The position numbers and the translations under genes were made by a program. Shown one piece after another: positions 15,722 to 25,685 of a stretch of 42,824 nt of DNA. Under the pieces are notes generated by a model. It was given only the letters and a program-made list of their open reading frames with translations. It was not told the DNA's origin and made no database searches. Origin of the DNA: an uncultured Pelagibacteraceae bacterium (GTDB taxonomy: Bacteria > Pseudomonadota > Alphaproteobacteria > Pelagibacterales > Pelagibacteraceae); the NCBI GenBank assembly GCA_902576815.1, contig CACGWQ010000009.1:1-42824 (forward strand), read 5' to 3'. How positions within the stretch are numbered: position 1 is the first letter of the stretch; each line of letters opens with the position of its first letter.

Positions 15722-17401
15722 ATGTTCTTAAAAATATTTTGTTTTATAATATTAATTCTATATCAAACAAATCTCTATTCAAAAGCAGCGAATGAAAAAG
15801 AATTCAACCAGAAGTATCTATCAAATTATCTTTCAGCATTATTATCATTTGATAACCAGAAAAATAACGATGCTATTAAGTTTTTTGAAAATTCAAAAAT
15901 ATTAATTCAATCACATGATAGTTTTTTGCAAGAGTATGTATTTTCTTTACTTTTGGATGGGCAGGTTAAAAAAGCAATCAAACAGGTAAAATATTCTAAT
16001 ACCTCAATAGGAGGAGATTTTTTTGAGGGAAATTTATTATTAATTTTAGATAGCATTAACAAGAAAAAGTTTAAACAAGCAGCTTTGAAGTTAAAAAAAT
16101 TGGAAAAGTTCAAAGAGGACGACTCATACAAATTTATAATTTATTCTAGCTTAAAAAGTTACATTGATCTTTTTATATATAAAAAATCTGACATTGTTGA
16201 GCAATTTGGAAAATTAGATTTAATAAATATGGCTTTTCAAAATTGTTATTTAAATTCCGAAAAAACTGAGCCTTATTTTTTAAATTTAATTAAAGATCGT
16301 CAAAGTGATTACTCTAGATATACTTTTTTTTATTTGAGTAACGAAGTGTCTAATAACGATTTTGCAACAGTTGATAGATTTGCTGACACAATAGACCCTT
16401 TAAGAAGTAGTTTGCTTATTTCTCAAGTAAAAAAATGGATTGATGAAAAAAAATACAAAAAGTTGACACAACATTTTTCATGTCAAAATGAGAACGATAT
16501 TTTGGCAGAATTTTTCTTCCTGATATCTAATTTTTATTCATCTCAAAATAGATTTGATTACTCAAACATATATTTAAATATTTCAAATTATTTAAATCCT
16601 AAATTTTATTTTAATTTGTCTTTAATAGCAGAAAACTATCAGTCTAATAATAATTTTGATTTAGCAAAAAAAACTTTTGAAAAATTTGATGATAAAGATG
16701 AAATATTTTTTTGGTATAAAACAAAGAAGATTGCTAGAATTATTGCAGAGGAAGAAAATTATGATGCAAGTTTAAAATACATATTAAAAAATTTAGAAAA
16801 GTTTAATATTAAGTCGACAAAGATGATTTATGATTTGGCAAATATTTACAAAAACTTTAAAAAATATGATCAGGCAATTGATTATTATACTATGGCTTTA
16901 AAAAATTTGGATAAAAACTCTATGGCTTACGCAGATGTTCTTTATCGTAGAGGTGGAGCATACGAAAGATTAAAAAATTATGATTTGGCAGATAAGGATT
17001 TGCTAAATTCAATTAAAATTAGACCTGACGAACCATATACACTTAACTATCTTGCTTATAGTTGGTTAGAAAGAGGATATAAAATTGATGAAGCAATAGA
17101 GATGTTAAACCAAGCTTACAAAGGGAAAGAAGAAGACCCATACATAACAGACTCTGTTGGTTGGGGTTATTATTTGACAGGAAATTATATTGAAGCAGAA
17201 AAATATTTAAGAAAGGCTGTTGAATTGTTACCGAGTGATCCAATTGCAAGTGATCACTATGGAGATGTGCTTTGGCAATTAAATAGAAAAATTCAAGCTA
17301 ATTATTTTTGGAAAAGTGCTTTAAATAGCGATGAAGCAGATGAGGAATTAAAAATTAAAGTTAAGGAAAAATTATATAATGGCTTAAACAATAATTCTTA
17401 A
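15722..17401 (+). CDS. Exported TPR-repeat protein
   Basis: 559 residues with a signal peptide (MFLKIFCFIILILYQTNLYS). The C-terminal third (about 365-540) carries tetratricopeptide repeats, for example KKYDQAIDYYTMALKNL, NYDLADKDLLNSIKIRPDEP and GNYIEAEKYLRKAVELLPSDP. The middle is less regular but also helical, with many Y/F and N residues. It is probably a periplasmic or membrane-bound scaffold, of the sort found upstream of ispE in alphaproteobacteria. Its stop is adjacent to the ispE ATG with no gap. Function beyond protein-protein contact is not inferable. Confidence 0.75.
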   Translation: MFLKIFCFIILILYQTNLYSKAANEKEFNQKYLSNYLSALLSFDNQKNNDAIKFFENSKILIQSHDSFLQEYVFSLLLDGQVKKAIKQVKYSNTSIGGDFFEGNLLLILDSINKKKFKQAALKLKKLEKFKEDDSYKFIIYSSLKSYIDLFIYKKSDIVEQFGKLDLINMAFQNCYLNSEKTEPYFLNLIKDRQSDYSRYTFFYLSNEVSNNDFATVDRFADTIDPLRSSLLISQVKKWIDEKKYKKLTQHFSCQNENDILAEFFFLISNFYSSQNRFDYSNIYLNISNYLNPKFYFNLSLIAENYQSNNNFDLAKKTFEKFDDKDEIFFWYKTKKIARIIAEEENYDASLKYILKNLEKFNIKSTKMIYDLANIYKNFKKYDQAIDYYTMALKNLDKNSMAYADVLYRRGGAYERLKNYDLADKDLLNSIKIRPDEPYTLNYLAYSWLERGYKIDEAIEMLNQAYKGKEEDPYITDSVGWGYYLTGNYIEAEKYLRKAVELLPSDPIASDHYGDVLWQLNRKIQANYFWKSALNSDEADEELKIKVKEKLYNGLNNNS

Positions 17402-18244
17402 ATGAAGTTTCATAAAATAAAATCATTTGCAAAAGTAAACTTAACTTTAAAAATTCTAAATAAATACTCAAATGGTTATCATAAAATCGAAAGTTTAATA
17501 TCTAAGATTAATTTAGCTGATGAGATTTTAATAAAAGAGATACAAGGTTCAAAAAATAGAATATCTTTTAGTGGTAAATTTTCTTCAAATATTTCAAATA
17601 CAAATACAATTTCAAAATTACTAAAAATCTTAAATAATCAAAATTATATTCAAAATAAAAAATTCAATATCAAAGTAAAAAAAAATATACCACAATCCTC
17701 TGGTATGGGAGGAGGATCAATGAATGCAGCATCCATTTTGAACTATTTATTTAAAAAAAGAATAATTAAAACTACAAAAAATAATTTAATAAAAATTGCA
17801 AATAAAGTTGGTTCAGATGTAATTTTGGGTCTTTATGAGAGTCCAGTGATCCTACAAGGGCAAAATATAAGTAAAATTAATAAAAAATTAAATTTTCATT
17901 TGTTAATAATTAAGCCTAATCTTGGATGTTCTACTAAGATGATTTATGCAAAACACAAAGGATTTTCAAAGAGCCTATTCAATAAATCAAACAAGATTGA
18001 CAGACAAGATCTATTAAAAGTTTCAAATAACGATTTAGAGAGAGCAGCTTTTAATAAATATCCAATTTTAAGAAAGATCAAAAGTTACTTGCAAAATTTA
18101 GATAATATTTACTTTGCAAATATGACAGGATCGGGTTCTACTATAATTGGTTATTTTTTAACCAAAAATGCGGCAATAAAAGCTCAAAAAAAATTAAAAA
18201 ATAAATATAAAAACTATTGGTGTATTTATTCTAAAACTATATAA
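17402..18244 (+). CDS. ispE: 4-diphosphocytidyl-2-C-methyl-D-erythritol kinase IspE
   Basis: GHMP-family kinase that phosphorylates CDP-methylerythritol in the MEP pathway. The N-terminal motif SFAKVNLTLKIL ... NGYHKIESLI contains the substrate-binding lysine and histidine. The ATP-binding loop is IPQSSGMGGGSMNAASIL (near 98), slightly altered from the usual GGGSSDAA. A VGSDVILGL motif and the C-terminal MTGSGSTIIGYF follow. Length (280) is normal. It is the second MEP gene in the window besides ispH, 17 kb away. Very lysine- and asparagine-rich, like its AT-rich neighbours. Confidence 0.93.
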   Translation: MKFHKIKSFAKVNLTLKILNKYSNGYHKIESLISKINLADEILIKEIQGSKNRISFSGKFSSNISNTNTISKLLKILNNQNYIQNKKFNIKVKKNIPQSSGMGGGSMNAASILNYLFKKRIIKTTKNNLIKIANKVGSDVILGLYESPVILQGQNISKINKKLNFHLLIIKPNLGCSTKMIYAKHKGFSKSLFNKSNKIDRQDLLKVSNNDLERAAFNKYPILRKIKSYLQNLDNIYFANMTGSGSTIIGYFLTKNAAIKAQKKLKNKYKNYWCIYSKTI

Positions 18245-18276
18245 AGCTTTTTTTTTGTGTTATACGAAAAACATCT

Positions 18277-18351
18277 TGGGGTGTAGCCAAGTGGTAAGGC
18301 AGCGGTTTTTGGTACCGCCATTCCTAGGTTCGAATCCTAGCACCCCAGCCA
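18277..18351 (+). tRNA. tRNA-Gln (anticodon UUG)
   Basis: 75-base cloverleaf with encoded CCA. Acceptor TGGGGTG pairs with CACCCCA, followed by discriminator G and CCA (18349-18351). The D stem is GCC/GGC, the anticodon stem GCGGT/ACCGC around the loop TTTTGGT (anticodon TTG), and the T stem CTAGG/CCTAG around TTCGAAT. An upstream TATACG (18261-18266) could be its -10, but no good -35 is seen. The next ORF begins 3 bases after the CCA. Confidence 0.97.
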
Positions 18352-18354
18352 TTT

Positions 18355-19626
18355 ATGAAAACTTTACTTAAAAAAATTTTTCAAAACAAAAAAATTTCAA
18401 GTGATAAAGATCTCAAATTTCAATATTTAAAAAGTAATAAGGGAGTATATAAAATATTTGGTGCAATAAATAACCACAATGAAACCAGCGAGATTAGATA
18501 TGTTGGTGGTTGTGTAAGAAAAATTTTAAATGATGAAAAAACAGATGATATTGACCTTGCAACTAATTTAACTCCTGATCAGGTTAAGCAATGTTTAGAT
18601 AAAAACCAAATAAAGTTTTTTGAAACAGGAATTGAACATGGCACAATCACAGCAGTGATTGATGATCAAAATTTTGAAATTACAACATTAAGAAAAGATG
18701 TAAAAACAGATGGAAGGCATGCTGTCGTAGAATATACAACTAATTGGGAGGAAGATTCATTAAGGAGAGATTTTTCAATAAATTCAATATATTCAGATTT
18801 AGACGGGAATTTATATGATCCAAATTCTGGTCATAAAGATTTAAAAGTTGGAATAATTAAATTTATAGGTGATCCAGAAACTAGAATAAAAGAAGATTAT
18901 TTAAGAATTATTAGATATTTAAGATTTTATACTGAATATAGCAAAATCGATCATGAAATTAATATAATAAAAATCATTAAAAAAAATATAGAGGGTTTAG
19001 GAAAAATATCAAAAGAAAGACAATTCAATGAATTGAAAAAAATTCTCAAATTGGATAACTTTTTAAAGTTATTTAAAAATAAAACCTCTTGTGAATTATT
19101 TTCATTAATTTTCCCTCAACTAAAAAATATTAAAAAATTGAGCAAGTTATCAAAACCACAAGAAAAGATATTAAAAAATAAAAGTTTAAATTTCATCATT
19201 TCTTTTCTTGTAATCGATGAAACTGACAATTCTGACTATTTTGTATATAAATATAATTTACCCAATGAGTTAAAAGATAAAATTAATTTTCTAAAAAATA
19301 ATTCGCTAAATAAAGATAGTACTAAAATTTTTAACAAGAAAGATTTACAAAAAATATTTTATTATGAGGGTAAATCTAGCATAATCGATTTAATTGATTT
19401 CAATTTGTTATATTTTAAACAAAGTAAAAAACTTTCAGAATTAAAAACTTACTTTGAAAAATTAGATAAACCAGAATTTCCAATAAAAGCTCAGTTATTA
19501 ATAAATGATTATGGATTAAAGGAGGGAAGGGAATTGGGTCAAAAATTAAAAAATTTAGAAATGAAATGGATTGAAAATAATTTTAATTTATCAAAAAAAG
19601 ATATGGAAAAAGTTTTATCAAATTAA
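18355..19626 (+). CDS. cca: CCA-adding enzyme / poly(A) polymerase family nucleotidyltransferase
   Basis: Class II tRNA nucleotidyltransferase that adds or repairs the 3' CCA of tRNAs. The 423 residues include the nucleotidyltransferase motif [23 protein letters not shown] (near 50-72; the two aspartates bind metal), then [27 protein letters not shown] and [14 protein letters not shown], the nucleotide-selection region. The ATG is 3 bases after the encoded CCA of tRNA-Gln, so tRNA 3' processing would leave a nearly leaderless mRNA. No other ATG lies before the conserved core. A polyadenylating function (PcnB) cannot be excluded by sequence alone. Its stop overlaps the convergent greA stop in TTAA. 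Confidence 0.9.
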   Translation: MKTLLKKIFQNKKISSDKDLKFQYLKSNKGVYKIFGAINNHNETSEIRYVGGCVRKILNDEKTDDIDLATNLTPDQVKQCLDKNQIKFFETGIEHGTITAVIDDQNFEITTLRKDVKTDGRHAVVEYTTNWEEDSLRRDFSINSIYSDLDGNLYDPNSGHKDLKVGIIKFIGDPETRIKEDYLRIIRYLRFYTEYSKIDHEINIIKIIKKNIEGLGKISKERQFNELKKILKLDNFLKLFKNKTSCELFSLIFPQLKNIKKLSKLSKPQEKILKNKSLNFIISFLVIDETDNSDYFVYKYNLPNELKDKINFLKNNSLNKDSTKIFNKKDLQKIFYYEGKSSIIDLIDFNLLYFKQSKKLSELKTYFEKLDKPEFPIKAQLLINDYGLKEGRELGQKLKNLEMKWIENNFNLSKKDMEKVLSN

Positions 19627-20099
19627 ACGTATTTTACGTTTACAATCTCAAAATTTTTTGTCCCTGCTGGTGTATTTATCTCTACAAGATCCCCTTTATT
19701 TTTACCTATAAGACCTTTTCCTATTGGTGATTGAAAATAAAGAAGCTTTTGTTTTAGATCTGCCTCGTCTTTACCAACAATTTTGTAATTTATTTTTTCA
19801 TTTGTATCTAAATTTTGAAGGTAGACTGTAGATCCAAATATCACTTTTCCATCATTACTAATCTTGGTGATATCAATTACATTTGCTCTCGCAATTAAAT
19901 CCTCAACTTCTTGAATTCTTCCCTCATTATGTGATTGCTGTTCTTTTGCAGCGTGATATTCAGCATTCTCTTTCAAATCACCATGAGATCTTGCTTCAGC
20001 AATGGCTGCAACAATTTCGGGTCTCTTTTTTTCTTTTAAAAAAATTAATTCACTTTTTAATTTTTCTAATCCTTCAGTAGTAATTGGTTCTTTATCCAT
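19623..20099 (-). CDS. greA: Transcription elongation factor GreA
   Basis: Rescues backtracked RNA polymerase by stimulating transcript cleavage. The 158-residue protein has the N-terminal coiled coil ([20 protein letters not shown] ... [20 protein letters not shown]) with the acidic tip residues D and E in GDLKENAEY, and the C-terminal FKBP-like domain ([15 protein letters not shown] ... [18 protein letters not shown]). Length is usual. It is downstream of hemF with a 3-base gap, the last gene of a trmL-hemF-greA run. Confidence 0.97.
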   Translation of the reverse strand: MDKEPITTEGLEKLKSELIFLKEKKRPEIVAAIAEARSHGDLKENAEYHAAKEQQSHNEGRIQEVEDLIARANVIDITKISNDGKVIFGSTVYLQNLDTNEKINYKIVGKDEADLKQKLLYFQSPIGKGLIGKNKGDLVEINTPAGTKNFEIVNVKYV

Positions 20100-20102
20100 A
20101 AT

Positions 20103-20927
20103 TTACCATTTAGCTGTTGGTGGTAATGACATAAGTATAGCTTCAACATTTCCACCAGTTTGTAAACCAAATTTTGTCCCCCTATCATGTAATAAATTAA
20201 ATTCAACATATCTACCTCTTTTTTTGTATTGGATTTCTTTATCTTTAATTGTCCATTTTAATTTATTTCTTTTCCCAATTATTTCATTAGAAATGTTTTT
20301 AAAACTTATTCCCACTTCTCTAACAAAAGAAAAATCTTTTTCCCAATTATTTTTTTTATAATCAAAAAAAATTCCGCCAATACCTCTAGGCTCTTTCCTA
20401 TGTGGTAAATAAAAATATTCATCACACCACTTTTTATATTTTTTGTAATAATTTTTGTTGTGTTTATTACATGATTTTTTTAGTTCTGAATGAAACCAAT
20501 TTTCTAATTTCTTATCTTTCATACAAGGTGTAACATCCATTCCACCTCCAAACCAACCAAATGAAGTAACTATATACCTCGTGTTAAAATGCATCGCGGG
20601 CACATGAGGATTTTTCATATGCATAACAACAGATATTCCAGATGCCCAAAATTTAGAGCTTGTTTTAGTACCTGGAACTTTATTTTTAAATTCATCTGAA
20701 AATTTTCCATAAACTTCTGAAAAATTTACCCCAACTTTATCAAAAATTTTACCGTTTTCTAAAATTCTATATTGTCCTCCACCTTCATCATTACTTTTAC
20801 TTCTATTCCAATTAGTAATTTTAAATTTGGTTTTTTTGCCCTCTTTTTCCTCTATTTCTCTACAAAGCACTTCTTGTAAAGTTTTAAACCAATTTTTTGC
20901 TAATTTCTTTTTTATGTATTGATCCAT
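20103..20927 (-). CDS. hemF: Oxygen-dependent coproporphyrinogen III oxidase HemF
   Basis: Aerobic heme biosynthesis enzyme converting coproporphyrinogen III to protoporphyrinogen IX. Diagnostic motifs: HMKNPHVPAMHFNTRY (near 105), WFGGGMDVTPC, YLPHRKEPRGIGGIFFDY and, at the C-terminus, YVEFNLLHDRGTKFGLQTGG followed by SLPP. Length 274 is slightly short of the usual 300 or so, mostly at the N-terminus. It directly adjoins trmL (no gap) and sits beside petABC, whose products carry heme b and c. Confidence 0.96.
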   Translation of the reverse strand: MDQYIKKKLAKNWFKTLQEVLCREIEEKEGKKTKFKITNWNRSKSNDEGGGQYRILENGKIFDKVGVNFSEVYGKFSDEFKNKVPGTKTSSKFWASGISVVMHMKNPHVPAMHFNTRYIVTSFGWFGGGMDVTPCMKDKKLENWFHSELKKSCNKHNKNYYKKYKKWCDEYFYLPHRKEPRGIGGIFFDYKKNNWEKDFSFVREVGISFKNISNEIIGKRNKLKWTIKDKEIQYKKRGRYVEFNLLHDRGTKFGLQTGGNVEAILMSLPPTAKW

Positions 20928-21404
20928 TTAACCTAACTGTCTTATAAATTCTGAAGCTCCTATGGCCACTGATATTGAAATGTTTAATGATCTTTTATTT
21001 TTTATCATTGGAATCTTAATTTTTTCATTAACCTTAGAATGTATATCTTCTGGAACACCAGCACTTTCTCTGCCAAAGAGCAATATATCATTACGCTTAA
21101 ATTTAAACTTTGTATAAACTTTGCTAGCTTTTGTAGTCATTAAAACTACTCTATTTTTACTATTTTCATCAAAGAATTCTTTAGGGCTCTTGTAAAATTT
21201 AATTTTACTGTAATCTAAATAATCCATAACAACTCTCTTGAACCTTTTATCGCTAAATAAAAACCCACAAGGTTCAATGATTTCTAAACTAGCCCCTAGG
21301 CAAGAACAAGTTCGAATAATTGAAGCTGTATTTTGAGGAATATCCGGCTGATATAGAGCTACTTTTAGACCGTGTTTTAAAGGTTTCTGTGTCATTGTTA
21401 CCAT
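20928..21404 (-). CDS. trmL: tRNA (cytidine/uridine-34 2'-O)-methyltransferase TrmL
   Basis: SPOUT-class methyltransferase modifying the wobble base of tRNA-Leu isoacceptors. The trefoil-knot motifs are [23 protein letters not shown] at the N-terminus, [15 protein letters not shown] (near 107) and [23 protein letters not shown] at the C-terminus. Length 158 is normal. A second ATG three codons in (MTQKPLKHG) is also possible; a weak GAGAT lies upstream of the first. It diverges from petA across a 60-base gap with a 16-base palindrome. Confidence 0.93.
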   Translation of the reverse strand: MVTMTQKPLKHGLKVALYQPDIPQNTASIIRTCSCLGASLEIIEPCGFLFSDKRFKRVVMDYLDYSKIKFYKSPKEFFDENSKNRVVLMTTKASKVYTKFKFKRNDILLFGRESAGVPEDIHSKVNEKIKIPMIKNKRSLNISISVAIGASEFIRQLG

Positions 21405-21423
21405 AGAAATATCTCTTTTTTAT

Positions 21424-21439
21424 TATATGAAATCATATA
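21424..21439. promoter_or_regulatory. 16-base palindrome between trmL and petA
   Basis: TATATGA-AA-TCATATA is a perfect 7-base dyad with a 2-base spacer in the 60-base divergent gap, 25 bases before the petA ATG. The position fits an operator for petABC or trmL. In some alphaproteobacteria petABC responds to redox regulators of the RegA/ActR kind; no such link can be shown here, and AT-rich DNA produces such dyads by chance. Confidence 0.35.
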
Positions 21440-21464
21440 TTACCAAAATTATAAAATATTAAAG

Positions 21465-21986
21465 ATGTCAGATCAAAAAGACGAAAAAAAGACCAACAGA
21501 AGAGATTTCTTGTTTACTGCTACTGCCGCCGCAGGTGTAGTCGGAGTAGGTGCTGCTGTTTGGCCATTAGTCGATCAAATGAACCCAGACGCCTCTGTAA
21601 AAGCATTAGCAAGTACAGAAGTAGATGTGAGTTCAATGCAACCCGGACAATCTTTAACCGTTCTTTGGAGAGGTAAACCTGTTTTTATAAAGAGAAGAAC
21701 AAATGATGAAATTAAAAAAGCGAGAGCAGTTGACATAAATGATCTTAAGCATCCTGAGAAAGATGAAGATAGAGCAAAAAATCCTGAATGGTTAGTGATG
21801 CTTGGGATTTGTACTCATCTAGGATGTGTTCCATTAACAGATAAAGGTGATTATGATGGTTGGTTTTGTCCTTGCCATGGTTCTCATTATGATACATCTG
21901 GTAGAATTAGAAAAGGACCAGCTCCAACTAATATGGAGATACCTAAATACGAATTTGTAAATACTAACACGATTAAGATTGGATAA
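21465..21986 (+). CDS. petA: Ubiquinol-cytochrome c reductase Rieske iron-sulfur subunit
   Basis: Carries electrons from ubiquinol to cytochrome c1 in complex III. The N-terminus has a twin-arginine motif and single membrane helix ([23 protein letters not shown]). The [2Fe-2S] ligands are in CTHLGC (near 117-122) and CPCHGSHYD (near 136-144), followed by RIRKGPAP. At 173 residues it matches bacterial Rieske subunits. First of three plus-strand pet genes; petB follows after 2 bases. Confidence 0.97.
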   Translation: MSDQKDEKKTNRRDFLFTATAAAGVVGVGAAVWPLVDQMNPDASVKALASTEVDVSSMQPGQSLTVLWRGKPVFIKRRTNDEIKKARAVDINDLKHPEKDEDRAKNPEWLVMLGICTHLGCVPLTDKGDYDGWFCPCHGSHYDTSGRIRKGPAPTNMEIPKYEFVNTNTIKIG

Positions 21987-21988
21987 AT

Positions 21989-23260
21989 ATGAGTGATCAC
22001 GAATACACACCTAGTTCAAAGTTTGGTAAATGGTTTAATGATAGATTGCCTTTGCTTACATTGGCAAATCACTTAACAGATTATCCTACACCAAAAAATT
22101 TAAATTACTGGTGGACTTTTGGTGGGATATTAACTTTTTGCTTAATTACCCAAATAGTTACAGGATTAGTTTTAGCTATGCACTACATTGCTCATGCAGA
22201 TATGGCATTCAGCAGTGTCGAACATATAATGAGAGATGTGAATTATGGATGGTTGTTAAGATATGTTCACGCAAATGGTGCATCTATGTTTTTCCTTGCA
22301 GTTTATATTCATATTTTTAGATCTTTATTTTACGGATCATATAAATCTCCAAGAGAAATAATTTGGATACTTGGAATTATAATTTATCTGCTAATGATGG
22401 CAGCTGCTTTTATGGGTTATGTTCTTCCTTGGGGACAAATGAGTTTTTGGGGAGCAACAGTAATAACCAATTTATTTAGTGCAATCCCACTTGTGGGGGA
22501 GAGTATAACAACTTGGTTATGGGGTGGTTACTCAGTTGACAATCCAACTTTAACAAGATTTTTTACTCTTCATTACTTGATACCGTTTTTAATACTAGGG
22601 CTAGTAGTACTTCATATATGGGCGTTACATGTTCCTGGAAATAACAATCCAGTTGGTATTGACATTAAAAAACCTTCTAAAGATACAGTTCCATTCCACC
22701 CATACATTGTAATAAAAGATGCTTTTGCACTTTTAATGTTCTGTATAGTATTTGCAATGTTTGTATTTTATCAACCAAACATTCTAGGTCATGCTGATAA
22801 TTATATTGAGGCGGACCCACTTGTTACTCCTGCTCACATAGTTCCAGAGTGGTATCTATTACCTTTTTATGCGATCTTAAGATCGGTGCCTGATAAACTT
22901 ATGGGTGTTGTAGCTATGTTGTCAGCTATTTTAATTTTAGCTGCTTTACCATGGTTGGATACGTCTAAAGTTAGATCGGCAGTATTCAGACCATTATTTA
23001 GACAGTTCTACTGGATCTTAGTAGCTGATGTTTTAATTCTAGGATATGTAGGGGCGATGCCAGCAGAAGGATTGTACTTGTTAATCGCAAGAGTTGCTAC
23101 AGCGTATTATTTTGCGCATTTTTTAATTATTCTTCCAGTTTTAGGATGGAAAGAAAAGACTACCCCGCTGCCTTTGAGTATTACCGAACCAGTTTTAGGA
23201 GGTTCTCCAAATTTAGCTGCAGCAAGGAGTGATGAAAAAATAGAAAAAACAATAAAGTGA
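21989..23260 (+). CDS. petB: Cytochrome b of the bc1 complex
   Basis: Central membrane subunit of complex III, binding two b hemes and the quinol sites. The heme-ligand histidine pairs are visible in [11 protein letters not shown] / [20 protein letters not shown] and in [26 protein letters not shown]. The Qo-site signature [18 protein letters not shown] is near 280. It is one uninterrupted 423-residue protein, not split into b6 and subunit IV and not fused to c1. Its TGA stop overlaps the GTG start of petC. Confidence 0.98.
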   Translation: MSDHEYTPSSKFGKWFNDRLPLLTLANHLTDYPTPKNLNYWWTFGGILTFCLITQIVTGLVLAMHYIAHADMAFSSVEHIMRDVNYGWLLRYVHANGASMFFLAVYIHIFRSLFYGSYKSPREIIWILGIIIYLLMMAAAFMGYVLPWGQMSFWGATVITNLFSAIPLVGESITTWLWGGYSVDNPTLTRFFTLHYLIPFLILGLVVLHIWALHVPGNNNPVGIDIKKPSKDTVPFHPYIVIKDAFALLMFCIVFAMFVFYQPNILGHADNYIEADPLVTPAHIVPEWYLLPFYAILRSVPDKLMGVVAMLSAILILAALPWLDTSKVRSAVFRPLFRQFYWILVADVLILGYVGAMPAEGLYLLIARVATAYYFAHFLIILPVLGWKEKTTPLPLSITEPVLGGSPNLAAARSDEKIEKTIK

Positions 23261-24039
23261 GAAAGTTAAAAAATATTTTTTTTGTATTAATATTCTCAGT
23301 TATAGTACTAAATTCATCTAACTCTGCTGAAAAATCACCTCCTTTTTTAGAGACTAAATGGACTTTCAAAGGTCTCTTTGGAAAATTTGATAGAGCATCA
23401 CTTCAAAGGGGTTATCAAGTATATACAGAAGTATGTGCATCTTGCCATTCTATGAAATATTTAACCTATAGAAATCTGGCAGAAAAGGGCGGACCAGAAT
23501 TTTCTGAAGCAGAAGCCAAAGCAATAGCTGCAAGTTTTGAGGTAACAGATGGCCCGGACAGCACTGGAGAAATGTTTGTAAGACCAGCCAAATTATCTGA
23601 TAAATTCGTGATGCCATATGCTAATGAGCAAGAAGCTAAAGCTGCTAATGGTGGTGCTTATCCACCAGACATGTCAGTTCTAGTTAAGGCAAGAAAAGGT
23701 GGAGCAGATTATATTTATTCTTTATTGCTAGGATATTCTGAACCACCAGAGGGTGTAGAACTTGATGATGGCGTTTATTACAACAAGTATATGTATGGTA
23801 ATAAAATTAAAATGCCAGCTCCTTTATCTGATGATCTAATTGAGTATACAGATGGAACAAAAGCTACAGCTGAGCAAATGTCTAAAGATGTTACAAATTT
23901 TCTGATGTGGTCAGCAGAACCACACTTAGAGCAAAGACATAAAACAGGATTTAGAGTTATAGCTTATTTGATAATATTGACTGTATTAGTTTACTTTACA
24001 ATGAAGAAGATATGGTCACGTGTTGAACCTAAAGTTTAG
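23257..24039 (+). CDS. petC: Cytochrome c1
   Basis: Heme c subunit of complex III that passes electrons to soluble cytochrome c. A GTG start overlaps the petB stop as GTGA. There is a signal peptide ([24 protein letters not shown]), the heme-binding motif CASCH near residue 51, a KMPAPL methionine ligand region near 190 and a C-terminal anchor helix ([15 protein letters not shown]). Length 260 is normal for alphaproteobacteria. The last 24 bases overlap the 3' end of convergent ychF. Confidence 0.97.
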   Translation: MRKLKNIFFVLIFSVIVLNSSNSAEKSPPFLETKWTFKGLFGKFDRASLQRGYQVYTEVCASCHSMKYLTYRNLAEKGGPEFSEAEAKAIAASFEVTDGPDSTGEMFVRPAKLSDKFVMPYANEQEAKAANGGAYPPDMSVLVKARKGGADYIYSLLLGYSEPPEGVELDDGVYYNKYMYGNKIKMPAPLSDDLIEYTDGTKATAEQMSKDVTNFLMWSAEPHLEQRHKTGFRVIAYLIILTVLVYFTMKKIWSRVEPKV

Positions 24040-25089
24040 AACATCCCCATCTTTAACAATATAATCTTTACCTTCTAATCTCATTTTACCATTTTCTCTA
24101 GATTTTAACCAACCGCCATTACTAACGAAATCTTGATAAGACACAGTTTCTGCTCTTATAAACCCTTTTTCAAAATCTGTATGAATTATACCCGCTGCTT
24201 GAGGAGCTATGCAATTTTTGTTAATTGTCCAAGCTCTTGTCTCCTCAACTCCTGAAGTAAAAAACGTATCTAAAGATAAAAGGTCATATCCTTTTTTGAT
24301 TAGCAAATTTAATCCAGTATCATCAACGTTGATCATTTTCATATAGTTTTTTCTTTCTTCATTTTCTAGCTCATTTAATTGATTTTCTATTTCAGCTGAA
24401 ATAATTAGTGTGTTTTTAGAACCATATTTTTCAATAAAACTTTTTGTATAATCGTTGCCTTTATCAATACTATTTTCATCAACATTACAAACATACAATT
24501 TAGGCTTTATTGACAATAATCCTGATAATCTAACATCTTTTTTATCAAATTCATCGAATAATTTATTTATATCATTGTTATCATTAATTAAATTCTGAGC
24601 TCTTTCTAAAATTTGGTTTTGATTTTCATCATTATTTTTTTTGTTTTTCTTATCTAGTCTTTTTTGAATTGATTCTAAATCGGCTAAAGACATTTCTGTT
24701 TCAATTATTTCTAAATCCCTAATAGGATCAACAGTTGAATTTACATTTTGAATATCATCTGAATCAAAACATCTAATTAAATGAATAATAGCATCTACTT
24801 CTCTTATATGAGATAAGAATTTGTTGCCTAATCCTTCACCTTTGGATGCTCCCTCTACCAATCCCGCTATATCTACAAAAGATATTGTAGTATTTATTTT
24901 TTTTTTTGAATTTGAAATTTTAACCAATTCATCTAACCTATAATCTGGCACAGGAACTACACCTATATTTGGATCTATCGTACAGAAAGGAAAATTTGCT
25001 GCCTGGGCTTTAGTTGAATTTGTAAGTGCATTAAATAAAGTAGACTTACCAACATTCGGTAAACCAACTATACCACACTTAAAACCCAT
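24016..25089 (-). CDS. ychF: Ribosome-associated ATPase YchF
   Basis: Obg-family P-loop protein that hydrolyses ATP rather than GTP and binds ribosomes. The P-loop is GLPNVGKSTLFNALT (near 9), switch regions are NFPFCTIDPNIGVV and FVDIAGLVEGASKGEGLGN, and the NxxE in place of NKxD (NVDENS) fits ATP preference. The C-terminal TGS domain ends [16 protein letters not shown]. Length 357 is normal. It is the last gene in the rplY-pth-ychF order, 1 base after pth stop. Confidence 0.97.
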   Translation of the reverse strand: MGFKCGIVGLPNVGKSTLFNALTNSTKAQAANFPFCTIDPNIGVVPVPDYRLDELVKISNSKKKINTTISFVDIAGLVEGASKGEGLGNKFLSHIREVDAIIHLIRCFDSDDIQNVNSTVDPIRDLEIIETEMSLADLESIQKRLDKKNKKNNDENQNQILERAQNLINDNNDINKLFDEFDKKDVRLSGLLSIKPKLYVCNVDENSIDKGNDYTKSFIEKYGSKNTLIISAEIENQLNELENEERKNYMKMINVDDTGLNLLIKKGYDLLSLDTFFTSGVEETRAWTINKNCIAPQAAGIIHTDFEKGFIRAETVSYQDFVSNGGWLKSRENGKMRLEGKDYIVKDGDVLNFRFNT

Positions 25090-25650
25090 TTAATTATTGT
25101 TAACTTTGCTTGAAAATAAATCTAATTTTTTATCTATTAAAATAGCAATAGAGTCTATTATATTGTGAGTAATTTTTTCTAAGTGTTCTTGTTCATCATC
25201 AGAAAAATCATTTAAAACAAAGTCTGATACAGTCATTTTATTCTGTGGTTTTCCAATCCCAATCCTTACTCTTGAATAGTCTTTTCCAATAAATTTATCT
25301 ATTGAAGCAACTCCATTGTGACCTGCACTTGATCCACCAAACTTTGCCTTTATTTTTCCAAACTCTACATCTAAATCATCATGAAAAACTATAACATCTG
25401 CTGAGTCCATTTTAAAATACTCAAGCAACTCTCTAATACATATTCCAGAATTATTCATGAAAGTTAGAGGTTTGATAGCATAAATTTTCTTTTCCCCAAT
25501 ATTACCTGTTGTAAGTAAACCCTTAAATTTAGGCTTTTGCTTTGAAAGACCAAATTTTTGATTTATGGCATCCACAACTTTAAAACCTATATTATGTCTA
25601 TTATTATGACTGTTTGGGGTTGGATTGCCCAAACCTACGAGTAACAACAT
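25090..25650 (-). CDS. pth: Peptidyl-tRNA hydrolase
   Basis: Recycles peptidyl-tRNAs that drop off the ribosome. The N-terminal motif LLVGLGNPTPNSHNNRHNIGFKVVD includes the catalytic histidine. KPLTFMNNSGICIRELLEYF (near 60), VFHDDLDVEFGKIKAKFGGSSAGHNG (near 90) and RVRIGIGKP follow in the usual order. Length 186 is normal. It sits between rplY and ychF, the classical arrangement in many proteobacteria. Confidence 0.97.
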   Translation of the reverse strand: MLLLVGLGNPTPNSHNNRHNIGFKVVDAINQKFGLSKQKPKFKGLLTTGNIGEKKIYAIKPLTFMNNSGICIRELLEYFKMDSADVIVFHDDLDVEFGKIKAKFGGSSAGHNGVASIDKFIGKDYSRVRIGIGKPQNKMTVSDFVLNDFSDDEQEHLEKITHNIIDSIAILIDKKLDLFSSKVNNN

Positions 25651-25685
25651 TTTTATTTTATTTTATTATTTTTTTTCACAGACTA

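Noticed and set aside
18245..18276. Terminator plus strong promoter before tRNA-Gln
   Set aside because: The T-run follows only a tiny AAAGCTTT dyad, and TATACG has no recognisable -35 at proper distance.
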